Source: Zygnema cylindricum
Lineage: Eukaryota > Streptophyta > Zygnematophyceae > Zygnematales > Zygnemataceae
Assembly: GCA_037447655.1 (NCBI GenBank)
Contig: JBBHKE010000248.1
Coordinates: forward strand, 539,382-555,333
DNA length: 15,952 nt
Reading direction: 5' to 3'
Below the pieces are notes generated by a model. That model was not told where the DNA came from. It made no database searches and saw only the letters and a program-made list of their open reading frames with translations. Position 1 is the stretch's first letter, and the number at the start of each line of letters is the position of its first letter. Position numbers and translations under genes: made by a program. Below, one piece after another: positions 1 to 9,476 of the stretch.

Positions 1-862
<862 letters not shown>

Positions 863-2322
863 TCGGATAAATAGGTGTTGTCAGTTTCGTCGGGATCCAC
901 GGCGAGAAGACAACCAACCACGGCGATCTTTCCCGGGTTACTGTCGCTTACGTGAACGAAGTGGACCTCGAGAGGAGTGAGGAAGCCGTCAATGCTATGC
1001 TCTGAGAAGCCGTGGAAGTGGAATTGGAGGAGAGTGTAGGAGCTGCCATCCCGGAGAATCAGCTTGTTGTGTTCGACGTTGGACGGAGTTACCTCTGGTG
1101 GGGAAATAGGGAGAAGTGAGGGAGAGATTTCAGCAACACTTCTTCAAGTTCAAGAAGAGAAGGAGGGAGAGGGAAAAGGAGAGGATGGAGGGATGGAGTG
1201 AGAAGGGAAGTGTGGGAGTGGGGAGAGGAAAGAAGGGAGCAGAAACACAAAGAGCAACATTAAGGAAAAAGAAGGATGAAAGAGAAACAAGGAAAGGAGA
1301 ACGGAAGACGCGGAAGAAAAGAATAATAGAAAGAGGGAAAAAAAGGAAAGAGGAGCGGAAGGAATGAACGGAGGAAGAAAAAAAAGAAATGGGAGAATGG
1401 AGGGAAGTAAGAAAAGAGGAAAATGAAGAGGAGAAAAATAGGTAATGGGGAAAGTAGGGAAAGAAGGGAATAAGAGAAAGAAGTAAATTAATCAAATGTT
1501 GGGAAGAAGGAAAAGAAAGGAGATGAAAGAAGAAGAAGTGGAGTAAGGAAAGAAAAAAATGAATAAGAGAAAAATGGGAAACGGGGAGGGTAGGGAAAAA
1601 GGGGAAAGAAGGGAAGAAGAAATCAAGGGAAAGAAGTTAATTAAGGAAATGTGGGGAAGAAGGAAAAGAAAGGAGATAAATGAAAAGAAGGGAAGTAAGG
1701 AAAGCAGAAAATAACGAAGCGAAAAATGGGAATTGGAAAAGTAGGGAAAGAGGGGAAAGAAGGGAAAAAATAATCAAGGGAAAGAAGTAAATTAGGGAAA
1801 TACGGGGAAGAAGGAAAAGAAAGGAGATGGAAGAAAAAGAAGGGAAGGAAGAAAAAATTAGAAATAAGGGAAGAAGGAAGGAAGGCATGCTGGGAAAGAA
1901 GAAAAAGAAGTGGGAATTTTTACCGATTACGTGACCGTTGTTTTTGACGTTGAAAGTGTTCGATGCCACATATTTGAGTCCGAAGGTGAAGCTTACGCCC
2001 TTCTCGACCACTTCATATTTCACGATGTCGATGGGAGATTGTCGCTGTCCCACGTTACAGGCGCCAGCCTGCGATAAGATTTATTCCCCGCAGTCTGTCA
2101 GACGGCACTAGTCCTCTCTCTTCAGTCAGTTCCCTGCTTTTGAAAACGAGAATCGCCGTTTTCCTTTAAAACTGTTGCTTTTAATATTGTTTATTTTCCC
2201 TGACATGGACTTACCCAGTCTTCTCCAGAGAGAGTGTAGTTGAAAGTTGACCCTTCGGATGCAAAAGCAGGAGCCGAGAAGGAGAGAAGAACGGCAATCA
2301 ATGCGAGTGACATTGAAGCCAT
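863..2322 (-). CDS. alpha-carbonic anhydrase, 5' part (exons 1-3), secreted type, left copy
   Basis: Interconverts CO2 and bicarbonate with a zinc ion; the signal peptide points to the secretory pathway or cell exterior. Exon 1 is 2215-2322 (36 codons): start MASMSLAL, a hydrophobic stretch and a likely cleavage after SAPAFA. Intron 1 is 2069-2214 (GTAAGT...AG, phase 0). Exon 2 is 1924-2068 and carries CNVGQRQSPIDI and NNGHVI, whose His sits at the family's proton-shuttle position. Intron 2 is 1095-1923 (GTAAAA...CAG, phase 1). Exon 3 runs from 1094 to about 863 and carries QFHFHGFSEH and LEVHFVH, supplying all three zinc-binding His. The end of exon 3 is a guess: a GT followed by ACGC at 861-862, just before the GA tract. 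The usual family length is roughly 250-290 residues, so about the last 40% lies beyond the left edge. No stop or frameshift is visible in these exons. The splice sites are read by eye, and the exon joins make sense against the family. Confidence 0.88.
1095..1923 (-). other. intron 2 of the left carbonic anhydrase: polypurine tract
   Basis: Intron of 829 nt, bounded on the minus strand by GTAAAA (exon 2 side) and CACCAG (exon 3 side). Splicing in phase 1 joins NNGHVI to EVTPSN, which reads correctly for the family. It is overwhelmingly A+G on the plus strand, so the transcript is pyrimidine-rich throughout. Open frames in it (for example 1116-1367 plus and 1130-1495 minus) have lysine/arginine or serine/phenylalanine monotony and are rejected as genes. 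Confidence 0.8.
1376..1920. repeat. about 152-bp minisatellite inside intron 2
   Basis: The block GGGAAGAAGGAAAAGAAAGG recurs at 1501, 1654 and 1805, giving periods of 153 and 151. Associated blocks repeat in step: a GGGAAAGAAGTAAATTA-like segment before each boundary and GGGTAGGGAAA/AAGTAGGGAAAG in mid-unit. A more diverged partial unit precedes 1501, and the last unit is cut at the exon 2 splice donor. Confidence 0.75.
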
Positions 2323-3434
2323 GCTCCTATTGGCTGAGAGACGACGCGATAAAGACAAAGTAAAGATTCTTAGAAACTAAACTGCGCAGCAAACGAGGTC
2401 TCGCTCGCGGTTCAAAAGTGCTTTACAAGGTAATGGTATTAAATGGTGTGGAAAAGGATGACGTATCAGATAATTATATATACGTAGATCAAAACGCGAC
2501 CGGATTTGAAGGTGAACTGACTACAAAGCCTGCGGTTGTCATTTAAATACTTTAATGGTTCTACACGTGTCCCGACCAAATGAAATTTCGCACGTGTCTT
2601 TAGCCGATCTGGCGCTCCCCGGCAGATGCAGTCGTCCTTTATCCCACAACCCAAGTCCAAATCCCTCCAGTAGCTACCGACTGGAAACACGACAGAAAAG
2701 GATGACAGTCATAAGTACGGTAGGCGAATCTCGACAATTACAAAAGTTTGTCGTTTAGCATAATGGTGCACCAAAATTGTACCTTCACGAGTCGAAAATG
2801 TTTACATGTTTTACATGTTTGTACGAACAGACCTTCAAATCTGGTGCGAATCCATCGAGCCGACGGATTGTTCACTGGAAATGCACTCGTCACCGATTCT
2901 TAGATTTACTGATAGATCTGACACGTAATTTAGCAAACTTTTGTATTTGACTATTTTGTTTTTTTCTATTTTAACTCTCCCATAGGTGTTAAAAACTTTG
3001 TGGAACTGTAACAAATTCTGTACAAAGTCGCTTCTCGCTTACGTCATTTATGACAGTTCAGAATAAAATATTGGGCGGTGTGAAACAACCTCCAATATTC
3101 ACGGCGCTGACTGGGCTTCCTCAGTGTTGACGTGGCATCATTTCTGCCACGAAAGCATCGTGGACACAGCTAAATATTGTTACCACTGACGATTGTACAC
3201 TTACGTGTACAGGTACGGTCAGTCACAATCATGTATTGTCACACGCCATTTGTCCCGACATCTTACCCTCCACCAAATGCTATTCCGTACAGATGGTCCT
3301 TAACCACCCCACAACGCGACAGAATCTTCTTTCCCTAGGGCGGTGTCTTCCAGTCGAATCAACTTGACTGCTCTTCCCTGAATACGCGACAAAACCTTCC
3401 CCAGTCGGATACAAATCCGTACACCAGCGAGATT
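1976..3434. repeat. left arm of large inverted repeat
   Basis: Reverse-complementary to 14427-15952, by direct reading. Anchors include the promoter block near 2620-2690 against 15215-15290, the block 3290-3405 against 14470-14580 (nearly perfect), and the exons. Matching stops after ACACCAGCGAGATT at 3421-3434. The outer end is not reached, because the right arm leaves the window at the point matching 1976. Confidence 0.9.
2323..2620 (-). promoter_or_regulatory. upstream region of left carbonic anhydrase: two G-box/ABRE-like sites and TATA-like tract
   Basis: On the minus strand a TATATATAATTAT tract lies at about 2472-2484, some 150 nt before the start codon. Two CACGTG cores lie at 2564-2569 and 2591-2596, spaced 27 bp; both are in the ACGTGTC context known from plant ABRE/G-box elements. 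A CCAAT-type sequence sits about 10 nt before the ATG, too close to act as a normal CCAAT box. The assignment is by motif only. Confidence 0.45.
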
Positions 3435-3532
3435 GTCCTCGGCTGGGCGTTGGCGAAACCATCCCCCCTCCGGCAATATTGGCGATACTCCCCAGCGCAC
3501 TGCTACGCCCAGACGGCGTCGGCCAGAGGTCA
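2621..3532. other. upstream DNA of the left arm, no gene recognised
   Basis: Most of this stretch is duplicated in the right arm (to 3434); 3435-3532 is single-copy in the window. Short open frames occur (plus 2555-2758; minus 3280-3542), but the first has mostly amino-acid-changing differences between the arms and the others are not conserved in length. No RNA gene was seen. Confidence 0.5.
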
Positions 3533-4617
3533 GAGGTCGCAAACGGTCAACCGAAACCGTGACCGACCGTTAACCGTCCTCCCGCGTAGGATCCGGAACG
3601 GATTCGGTTGCCAAATTTGGGGGGCCGGGCGGATTCGGGCGGTTGATTCAAAAAAAAAAAAAAATCGGTTACGGTTGGGTAAGCAAAAAACGAAAAAAAA
3701 ATAAAAAAAATTGTACTATCCATACAAAATTCCAACATTATTGTACTTTATACTCTTGTTATCGTGGGAAGGTATACAGGAGATGAACCACTAATTTGTA
3801 CTTATTCGGGTACGGGCGGGTACGGGTAGTCGCTAGAAATCAAGTTTTGGCTAACTTTTATTTTCATAAACGCGCTTCGGTTAATGGTTAACAATTTTGG
3901 AGTTTGACTTAACCCGGTCGGGCGTCGAGTACTCTTATTTTGAGAAAAAAAAATGACCAGTTTCGGTTACCTAAAATGTTGACTTTTGCAACATCTGCCA
4001 AAGGTCGCAATCGGGTACTCGAATCCATACCCGACCATTACCCATTCGCTCGCGGCGAATCCGCGGCGCAAATATTTTTGAATTTAACGACCTTTGGCGT
4101 CAGCACATGCCCCTCCCTCTACAAGCGAACTTCCCCTCCCGTCCACCAGAGGTCGGAAAAAGTCAAAATTTTAGATACCCGAATCCAACATTTGTTTTTT
4201 TCAAAATTTGAACACCTCGTACTCGACTGGATTATGTCACGCTCCTCAATTGTTAACGGTTACTCGATACGCGTTGTCGATAATAAAAGTTTAACCGAAA
4301 TTTGAACTCTCGCGACTTCCAATACACGCTCGTACCCCAACAACTACAAAATTAATGTCACATCTTCCTCTTACCTTCCACAATACAAAGAGTAGAAAGT
4401 ACAAAAAATGTTGGATAGTATGAACTGTACAAAACCTTCAAATTATTCCGTTATTTGCTTACCCGACCATACCTTTTTTTTCTTTTTAGTGGATCACCCT
4501 CCCAAATCCGACTTGCCCCCAAAACTTGGCACCCGAATCCGTTACGGATCCGACACGGGCGGTCGGGTAACGGTCAGGTACAGATTTGGGTACCCAATGC
4601 GACCCGGTTGCGACCTC
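3533..4617. repeat. degenerate palindrome (inverted repeat about 1.08 kb) with dispersed CGGGTA/TACCCG motifs
   Basis: The left half reads GAGGTCGC at 3533-3540 and the right half ends GCGACCTC at 4610-4617. Between them the halves align in order when one is reverse-complemented: a block with GGATCCG and AACGGATTCGG, an A-rich run (A15 at 3650-3664 against T8 plus T5 at about 4473-4487), GGGTAAGCAAA, TTGTACTTTxTACTCTT, GTTAACAATT, and TAAAATgTTGACTTTT at about 3972-3987. The centre is near 4075. Identity is imperfect, clearly lower than in the carbonic anhydrase arms. No transposase or target-site duplication was found. Similar GGGTA-rich subterminal DNA is known in plant hAT-type non-autonomous elements, so a foldback or MITE-like origin is possible but unproven. 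Confidence 0.65.
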
Positions 4618-5195
4618 TACCATCCATCTTGTTGGGTTTATTGACGAATCGCCAACACATGACAAATCGGCAAACCAACAGCTATATGCTTAAGCGCGAT
4701 GTGAACTCCATTGTATATCGAGTTCGCGTACGCATTGGTCGACTTCCATTAACGTCTATGTATCGGTATGAAGATATTTCGCGCGAGTTTTCGACGTCAC
4801 TTATATATATCGGATTGCCGATTGAAGCGCCCAGTTTTGAATAACAAGTACACATTTTGTGCACGTTCGTAGATTTGTCCTTTTGGAGTATTGAGGTTTG
4901 GCGGCGAAACGTACAACTTCATTACGCACCTACACGTACATTGGGAGATTCGTGCGCTAACAGCACACGTAGGAGAACACTACAGTCACAAAGATTTGGT
5001 TGTGATAAATCAGCGAGCCGACATTAAATTTGTTGAGTTCGCGAACGAGATGTACAAGTTCGGTCCGCGACACTTTTGTTTCTTTTGCAGTTGTTTCATT
5101 TCGTGAACATGTGTTTCGTTTCGTGCGTGGACAACAAATATGCGAAACTTCTCTTTTGGAGTTTCGCGTTAGAAAGGAGAAGGCGTATGCACCTT
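4618..5195. other. unassigned stretch left of the gypsy LTR
   Basis: No recognised gene. One plus-strand frame (4891-5106) has a less biased composition than its surroundings and includes the peptide HVGEHYSHKDLVVINQR. A good 3' splice-site look-alike (TTGTTTCTTTTGCAG) sits at about 5077-5091. The stretch is either host DNA flanking the retroelement insertion or an older unclassified repeat. Confidence 0.35.
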
Positions 5196-6173
5196 TGTAA
5201 CAAGATTCCCTACGTGTTAGAAAATCCCATTGCTACAACCAATTTCAACAACACATTCCATACATTGGAAAATTACACATTCACATTGGAAAGCACTCAC
5301 ATAAAGGATACAATTTAAATTAGAAGAAGCTTCAGTCCACATAACGTTAACTTGGTCTCTTGCCCTCGTGGCTCAACCCTTCTTTTAAAGTATTTTCCTC
5401 TGCTCTCCACTCTTAAGTAATTCTATCTTTTAAATACTAAAACACTATTAGTTAGTAAGAGATTTCAGTGCGAAAATGCCATTGCTCCAATTTGGTATTA
5501 TACACTTAGGACCAAGATCTGTCAGAATTTCTCACAAACTTTTCCAAAGGAAAAGATGCCTACTCTTTTTTTAGACCTCCCCATTTATCCATCATCGCCT
5601 TAGACCAGCCAGGCCAAAGTTAACGCTTTGTTGAACAGGATTTCACCTGGGTCAGTCATTGATCAGCTGCAACTACGACTGACCAATGCAAAAACATGCG
5701 AAATCTCTTACTAACTACGTAGCATTTCTAACCAATCAAAAGCTACCTTTCACTACGTAACATTTACGTGCAAAAGTGCGCAAGAAATCGAAACGTGACT
5801 TTACACGGACGCTTGTCACAAATTTCATGCACAAACTACCTACTTACTTCCATAAAATGAAAAGTGTCGTTTCGTACTAAATTTTTTTTTAAACGAACCA
5901 TCGTGCGTATTTAATGATCTATTGATTCATTTAGTACTTTATAAACTTACGCCTCAAATTTTGCAACTAATTTGACCCTTAACTTTCTACAACGAACACT
6001 CATTTGTTATTTTGACCTCGCGCTGTCACCTAAATACACTAATCACTATAAATTTTAAAACACAACTATGAATTGTGCGATTCTTTCGCGAATGTCTAAG
6101 AGATTCATAACTCTATATCCATAACACTTAAATACCCATTTATGAATAAGTTTGATCCCTTATTACTGTTACA
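5196..6173 (-). repeat. 3' LTR of the gypsy element
   Basis: On the minus strand it begins TGTAACAG directly after the polypurine tract and ends CTTGTTACA, giving perfect 7-bp terminal inverted repeats TGTAACA/TGTTACA with the canonical TG...CA ends. Its length is 978 bp. AT-rich candidate promoter and poly(A) signals occur, but none is clear enough to name. No second LTR is in the window, so the left limit rests on the terminal repeat alone. Confidence 0.72.
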
Positions 6174-6192
6174 TCATCCCCTTCTTTTTTTC
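6174..6192 (-). other. polypurine tract (plus-strand primer site)
   Basis: The minus strand reads GAAAAAAAGAAGGGGATGA immediately before the TGTAACA start of the LTR, 31 nt past the pol stop. This is the expected place and composition for the plus-strand priming site of a gypsy element. Confidence 0.75.
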
Positions 6193-6223
6193 TAACTAAC
6201 CTCAATTAAAACACATTTTACTC

Positions 6224-7369
6224 TCAAGGTGGTACTTCTATATTATTATCCCTCCAATACCTTTGCAAAAACTTAGAATATGTATCCTCTAAGGTCAACT
6301 CATCTTCTAATCTTCCTATATAATGCACTAGCCAAAATATAGTATTGTTGATTTTAAAACGTTGACCAACCCAATCTATTACCCTTCTATGAACCTCACG
6401 TTCTATAGTTATTGAGGGATCCAATATCGATTCTCCTTCAGTTTGTCAAAGATTTGTTGGTTTCAATTAACTGATATGTATCACTCGATGAAATTTTCTT
6501 GAAGGCGAAAAGTCTAATTTGGCAACAACTGATGATATCATCTTGATTACACTAAATGGTCCGATGTACTTGAAAGCAAATTTCCCCGTAGGATCCGATT
6601 GTCCCTCGTTCTTGCACCTATAATGAGTTTTTGAAAGCCAAACTCTGTCACCTATGCTTACCACCCAATCACCCTATTTGCGGTTTGCATTTAATTCCTG
6701 CCTCTTTTGTGCCTCCACTAATGCATCCCAAATTGTTTTCCAAACTATTTGAATGTATTCTCAAAACTCTGTGCCAAAACTCGTATTCCCTTGAGTGACT
6801 TGTGTTATTAAGTCCAATGCTTCTGTGGGTTGGTATCCGTATGCAACTTTAAACGGTGAGAATTTTGTACTACCGTGTTTACATAGATTGTATGCCAATT
6901 TCTTTGATGGCAATTAAGATTCCCATGTGTTTTGAACTCCACTTCGAGCAGTCCTAAGCATTTCTTCTAGTGTACAGTTCATCCTTTCTGTCGACCCATC
7001 TGTTTGAGGATGATAGGAGGACCTGATTTTTAATTCAGTGCCTAAATTTTGTCGTAATTCTTTCCAAAATGCAGACGTAAATTTAGAATCCCTATCACTG
7101 ACTATAGACAAAGAAACTACAAGATGCATAACCACATTGTCAAAGTATAACTTTGAAATATCTACAAATGAGTGGGTAGTTTTGCAAGGAATAAAGTTTG
7201 CCATTTTACTGAACCTATCGAGTTCAGCCATGATACAGTCGTTTCTTCTAGATGTAACTAATAACGCGAGAATAAAATCCATACAAACAGACTCCCATGG
7301 TATTTTTGGAATATCTAAAGGTTTTAAGAGACCTCTAGGTTTTTGGTTAGTAGGTTTACTGTATTGGCA
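6224..7369 (-). pseudogene. gypsy integrase core, C-terminal domain and chromodomain-like tail (decayed)
   Basis: Inserts the element's cDNA; the tail usually guides targeting to chromatin. One reading frame from 7369 to 6224 carries, in order: GLLKPLDIPKIPWESVCMDF before the core; the catalytic triad as LDRFSK, SDRDSKF and HPQTDGSTERMN, all D, D and E kept; GSTKFSPFKVAYGYQP; the C-terminal GDRVWL and KYIGPFSV...HRVIHIS; then a chromodomain-like segment (about 6224-6424) with LVHYIGRLEDELTLED. The usual LVKWxGY...TWE pattern has lost its tryptophans. Five in-frame stops interrupt it (6914-6916, 6761-6763, 6674-6676, 6467-6469, 6446-6448) but no frameshift. Pol ends with TGA at 6224-6226. Confidence 0.87.
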
Positions 7370-7745
7370 AGGGACAACTTTCCAGGTGTTTAGACACCTC
7401 TTTTGCCATCCCTGGCCAAAAGAATCTGCTTTGCAACGGACTTAGAGTTTTATCCCGACCTAGATGTCCTAAATATTGGTGGGCTTCATGTAAAAGTTGT
7501 TTTCTTCATTCTCCCACCCCCGGAATGCATAACCTATCTCTAGTTTGCAAATAGAGTAAGTCGTCCTCCATTTTAAAGTTTTTGACATGCCTCTCATTCA
7601 ACGGGTTTGAAATTCTTTCAGAAAGATTCTTGCAAATTACAACAAAATAATTATCTTTATCATAACCATTTCTAACAGCATTGAAAAACAATTTATCTTG
7701 AACCATAACACTTATTTCAAAACATATACAAATAGGATCTTCCAC
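7370..7745 (-). pseudogene. gypsy integrase N-terminal zinc-binding region (decayed)
   Basis: On the minus strand a frame from 7745 runs through a linker, hits a TGA at 7506-7508, then reads RKQLLHEAHQYLGHLGRDKT and SRFFWPGMAKEV...ESC. This is the HHCC zinc-binding domain that precedes the gypsy integrase core: His in HEAH and GHLG, and the first Cys in ESC. The second Cys lies one frame over (CQYSK near 7369), so a one- or two-base indel separates this domain from the core. The linker just upstream holds a weak match to the pol segment between RNase H and integrase (GKTNVVEDP). Confidence 0.75.
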
Positions 7746-7838
7746 TACATTCGTCTTTCCAAGAATATTTTTGACGATAAATTTGAAATATGATAATTTC
7801 TACATCCACCTAACCTGTCAACCAATCATGATCTTTGC

Positions 7839-8225
7839 ATCACTTAATCTTTGTAGATAAAAAAGTGCTTTACTATCACAATAAACCATGAATTCTTTAT
7901 TGTGCAAATAACAACGTCATTTCACCAATGCATTAAAAATTGCAAGTAATTCTTTTTCTTGTGCTGGATAATTCTTTTCAGCATCATTAAATTTCTTGGA
8001 CTCAAAAGCAATAGGATGAAAGTTCAGTCATGATATGTGGATCACTTAATCTTTGTAGATAAGAAAGTGATTTATTATCACAATGAATCGTGAATTCTTT
8101 ATTGTGCAAATAACAACGCCATTTCACCAATGCATGAACAATTGCAAGTAATTCCTTTTCTTGTGTTGGATAATTCTTTTCAGCGTCATTGAATTTCATG
8201 GACTCAAAAGCAATAGGATGAAAGT
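7839..8225. repeat. tandem duplication of part of the RNase H region, period 202 bp
   Basis: 7839-8023 and 8041-8225 match over 185 bp with about 14 differences by my count, offset by exactly 202. Between them lies a 17-bp joint. The right copy belongs to the open RNase H frame. The left copy is in a different frame and has a Trp codon changed to TGA. As 202 is not a multiple of three, the duplication itself breaks pol. Confidence 0.88.
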
Positions 8226-8530
8226 GTTTACCAACCTTATGACTTATGACTGCACTTAGACCTTCATCAAATGCATATGCGGTGATTAAAACTTCAAACT
8301 CTAAAGCTAGATCGAGATACACCAGTGTAGGGGCAGAGGTCAACTTCTTTTTTAGTTATTCAAAAGCTCTCTCATAATTAGCTCCCCACGCAAACGTCTC
8401 CTTCTTCAGTGGTAAATCCGTCAAAGGTGTCGCAATCATGCTGAAGTTCCTGATAAATTTCTTGTTATAAGTGGCCAATCCTATAAATGATCTAACCTCT
8501 GTGACATTAGTGGGTTGCTTCCAATTTTGG
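8002..8530 (-). pseudogene. gypsy RT connection and RNase H domain (decayed)
   Basis: Degrades the RNA strand of the RNA-DNA hybrid during reverse transcription. From 8530 the frame reads NWKQPTNVTEVRSFIGLA, then PLTDLPLKKETFAWG (RT connection), a stop near 8354, and LTSAPTLVYLDLALEFEVL. RNase H follows with HPIAFESMKF, NYPTQEKELLAIVHALVKW and TIHCDNKSLSYL. The usual TDAS at the first catalytic Asp reads TAYA, so that Asp appears lost, while the Glu of EKEL and the Asp of HCDNK remain. The domain ends abruptly at the joint of the 202-bp duplication. Confidence 0.85.
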
Positions 8531-8547
8531 ATGGTTCTGATTTAACA

Positions 8548-8609
8548 CCTTCCCCACTAACAATATGTCCCAAAAGTACCTTCCCCACTAACTATATGTC
8601 CTAAAAGTA
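8548..8609. repeat. 31-bp tandem duplication in the RT-RNase H linker
   Basis: CCTTCCCCACTAACAATATG and CCTTCCCCACTAACTATATG begin 31 bp apart (8548 and 8579) and match on through the next 11 bases with one difference. The unit encodes the RT motif LGHIVSGEG on the minus strand. As 31 is not a multiple of three, the extra copy shifts the frame. Confidence 0.85.
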
Positions 8610-9301
8610 ACTGTTCATTTTAAATAACACTAGATTTTGACAATTTTCCATATAGTTTTCTTTCTCTTAACCTTTCAAACACTTTCCTCAAATGAGTTAG
8701 ATGTTGTTCTTAAGATTCACCGTAAATCAGAATATCATCTATAAACACCTGAACAAACTCATCTATATAATCTGAAAAGGATTGGTTCATTAATCTTTGG
8801 TAAACGGGCGGTGCATTCGTTAAGCCAAATGGCATCACTATCCATTCAAAATGACCAACTTTAGTTCTAAAAGTAGTTTTATCAACATCCTCAATTCTAA
8901 TTAGCACCTGATTGAAGCCACTACGCAGATCAATCCACCAAAATACTTTAACACCTTTTAAACGATCTATCAAATGAGATAATAATGGTAACGGATACTT
9001 ATCATTCACCGTAATGTTTTTTCAGACTACGATAGTCAATACACATTCTCAACGTTCCGTTCTTCTTTTTGACGAAGAGGACTTGCGCTCCATATGGTGA
9101 TTTGCAGGGCTGAATATGTTTGTTCTCCAAAATCTCCCTGATTTGTTTCTTTAACTCCTCCTCAAAAAAGTTATGCTTATAAATTCGTGTGACAGGAGGA
9201 TTACAAACAGGTTCCAAGTTAATAACATGTTTCACATCTGACGAAGGTGGCTTTGTTGAGGGTAAATCATTTGGGAAAACATCTCGAAATTCAAAAATCA
9301 A
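8610..9301 (-). pseudogene. gypsy reverse transcriptase (decayed, one frameshift)
   Basis: RNA-dependent DNA polymerase of the element. The first part (9301-9002) reads [36 protein letters not shown] and IDYRSL, typical of the fingers. The frame then shifts by one base near 9010. The second part (9009-8710) reads [62 protein letters not shown] and the catalytic VFIDDILIYGES with both aspartates of the [YF]xDD box intact. TAA at 8710-8712 follows, then THLRKVFERLRERKLYGKLS continues the domain. This is the strongest family match in the window. Confidence 0.93.
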
Positions 9302-9476
9302 ATTTTTAACAAAAAATCAAATGTACTAATATCCGTTACAAACCAGATTTTAGTTTTTCAAGATTTCAGTCGTGTTTGATTTAGGAATGACATCATTGTT
9401 AGTGTTTTCTCCCCCCCCCCTTGATCAGTAACTCCCTCATTTACTAACAACAAAAAAACATGATTTGTTTTATCTT

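Noticed and set aside
2555-2758. Reading frame divergent from the left carbonic anhydrase, with counterpart at 14961-15356
   Set aside because: Present in both arms, but the left copy stops early and most base differences change the amino acid, as expected for non-coding DNA.
3280-3542. Minus-strand frames in the left upstream region
   Set aside because: They cross the end of the duplicated arm and have no conserved length or motif.
4408-4864. Overlapping frames 4408-4644, 4455-4844 and 4682-4864
   Set aside because: They run across the right half of the palindrome and have no conserved motif.
7839-8225. CRISPR-like or satellite array
   Set aside because: Only two units, both coding for RNase H; a simple tandem duplication.
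9411-9420. C10 homopolymer as a functional element
   Set aside because: Sits in decayed linker DNA; a run of this length is common and may vary with sequencing.
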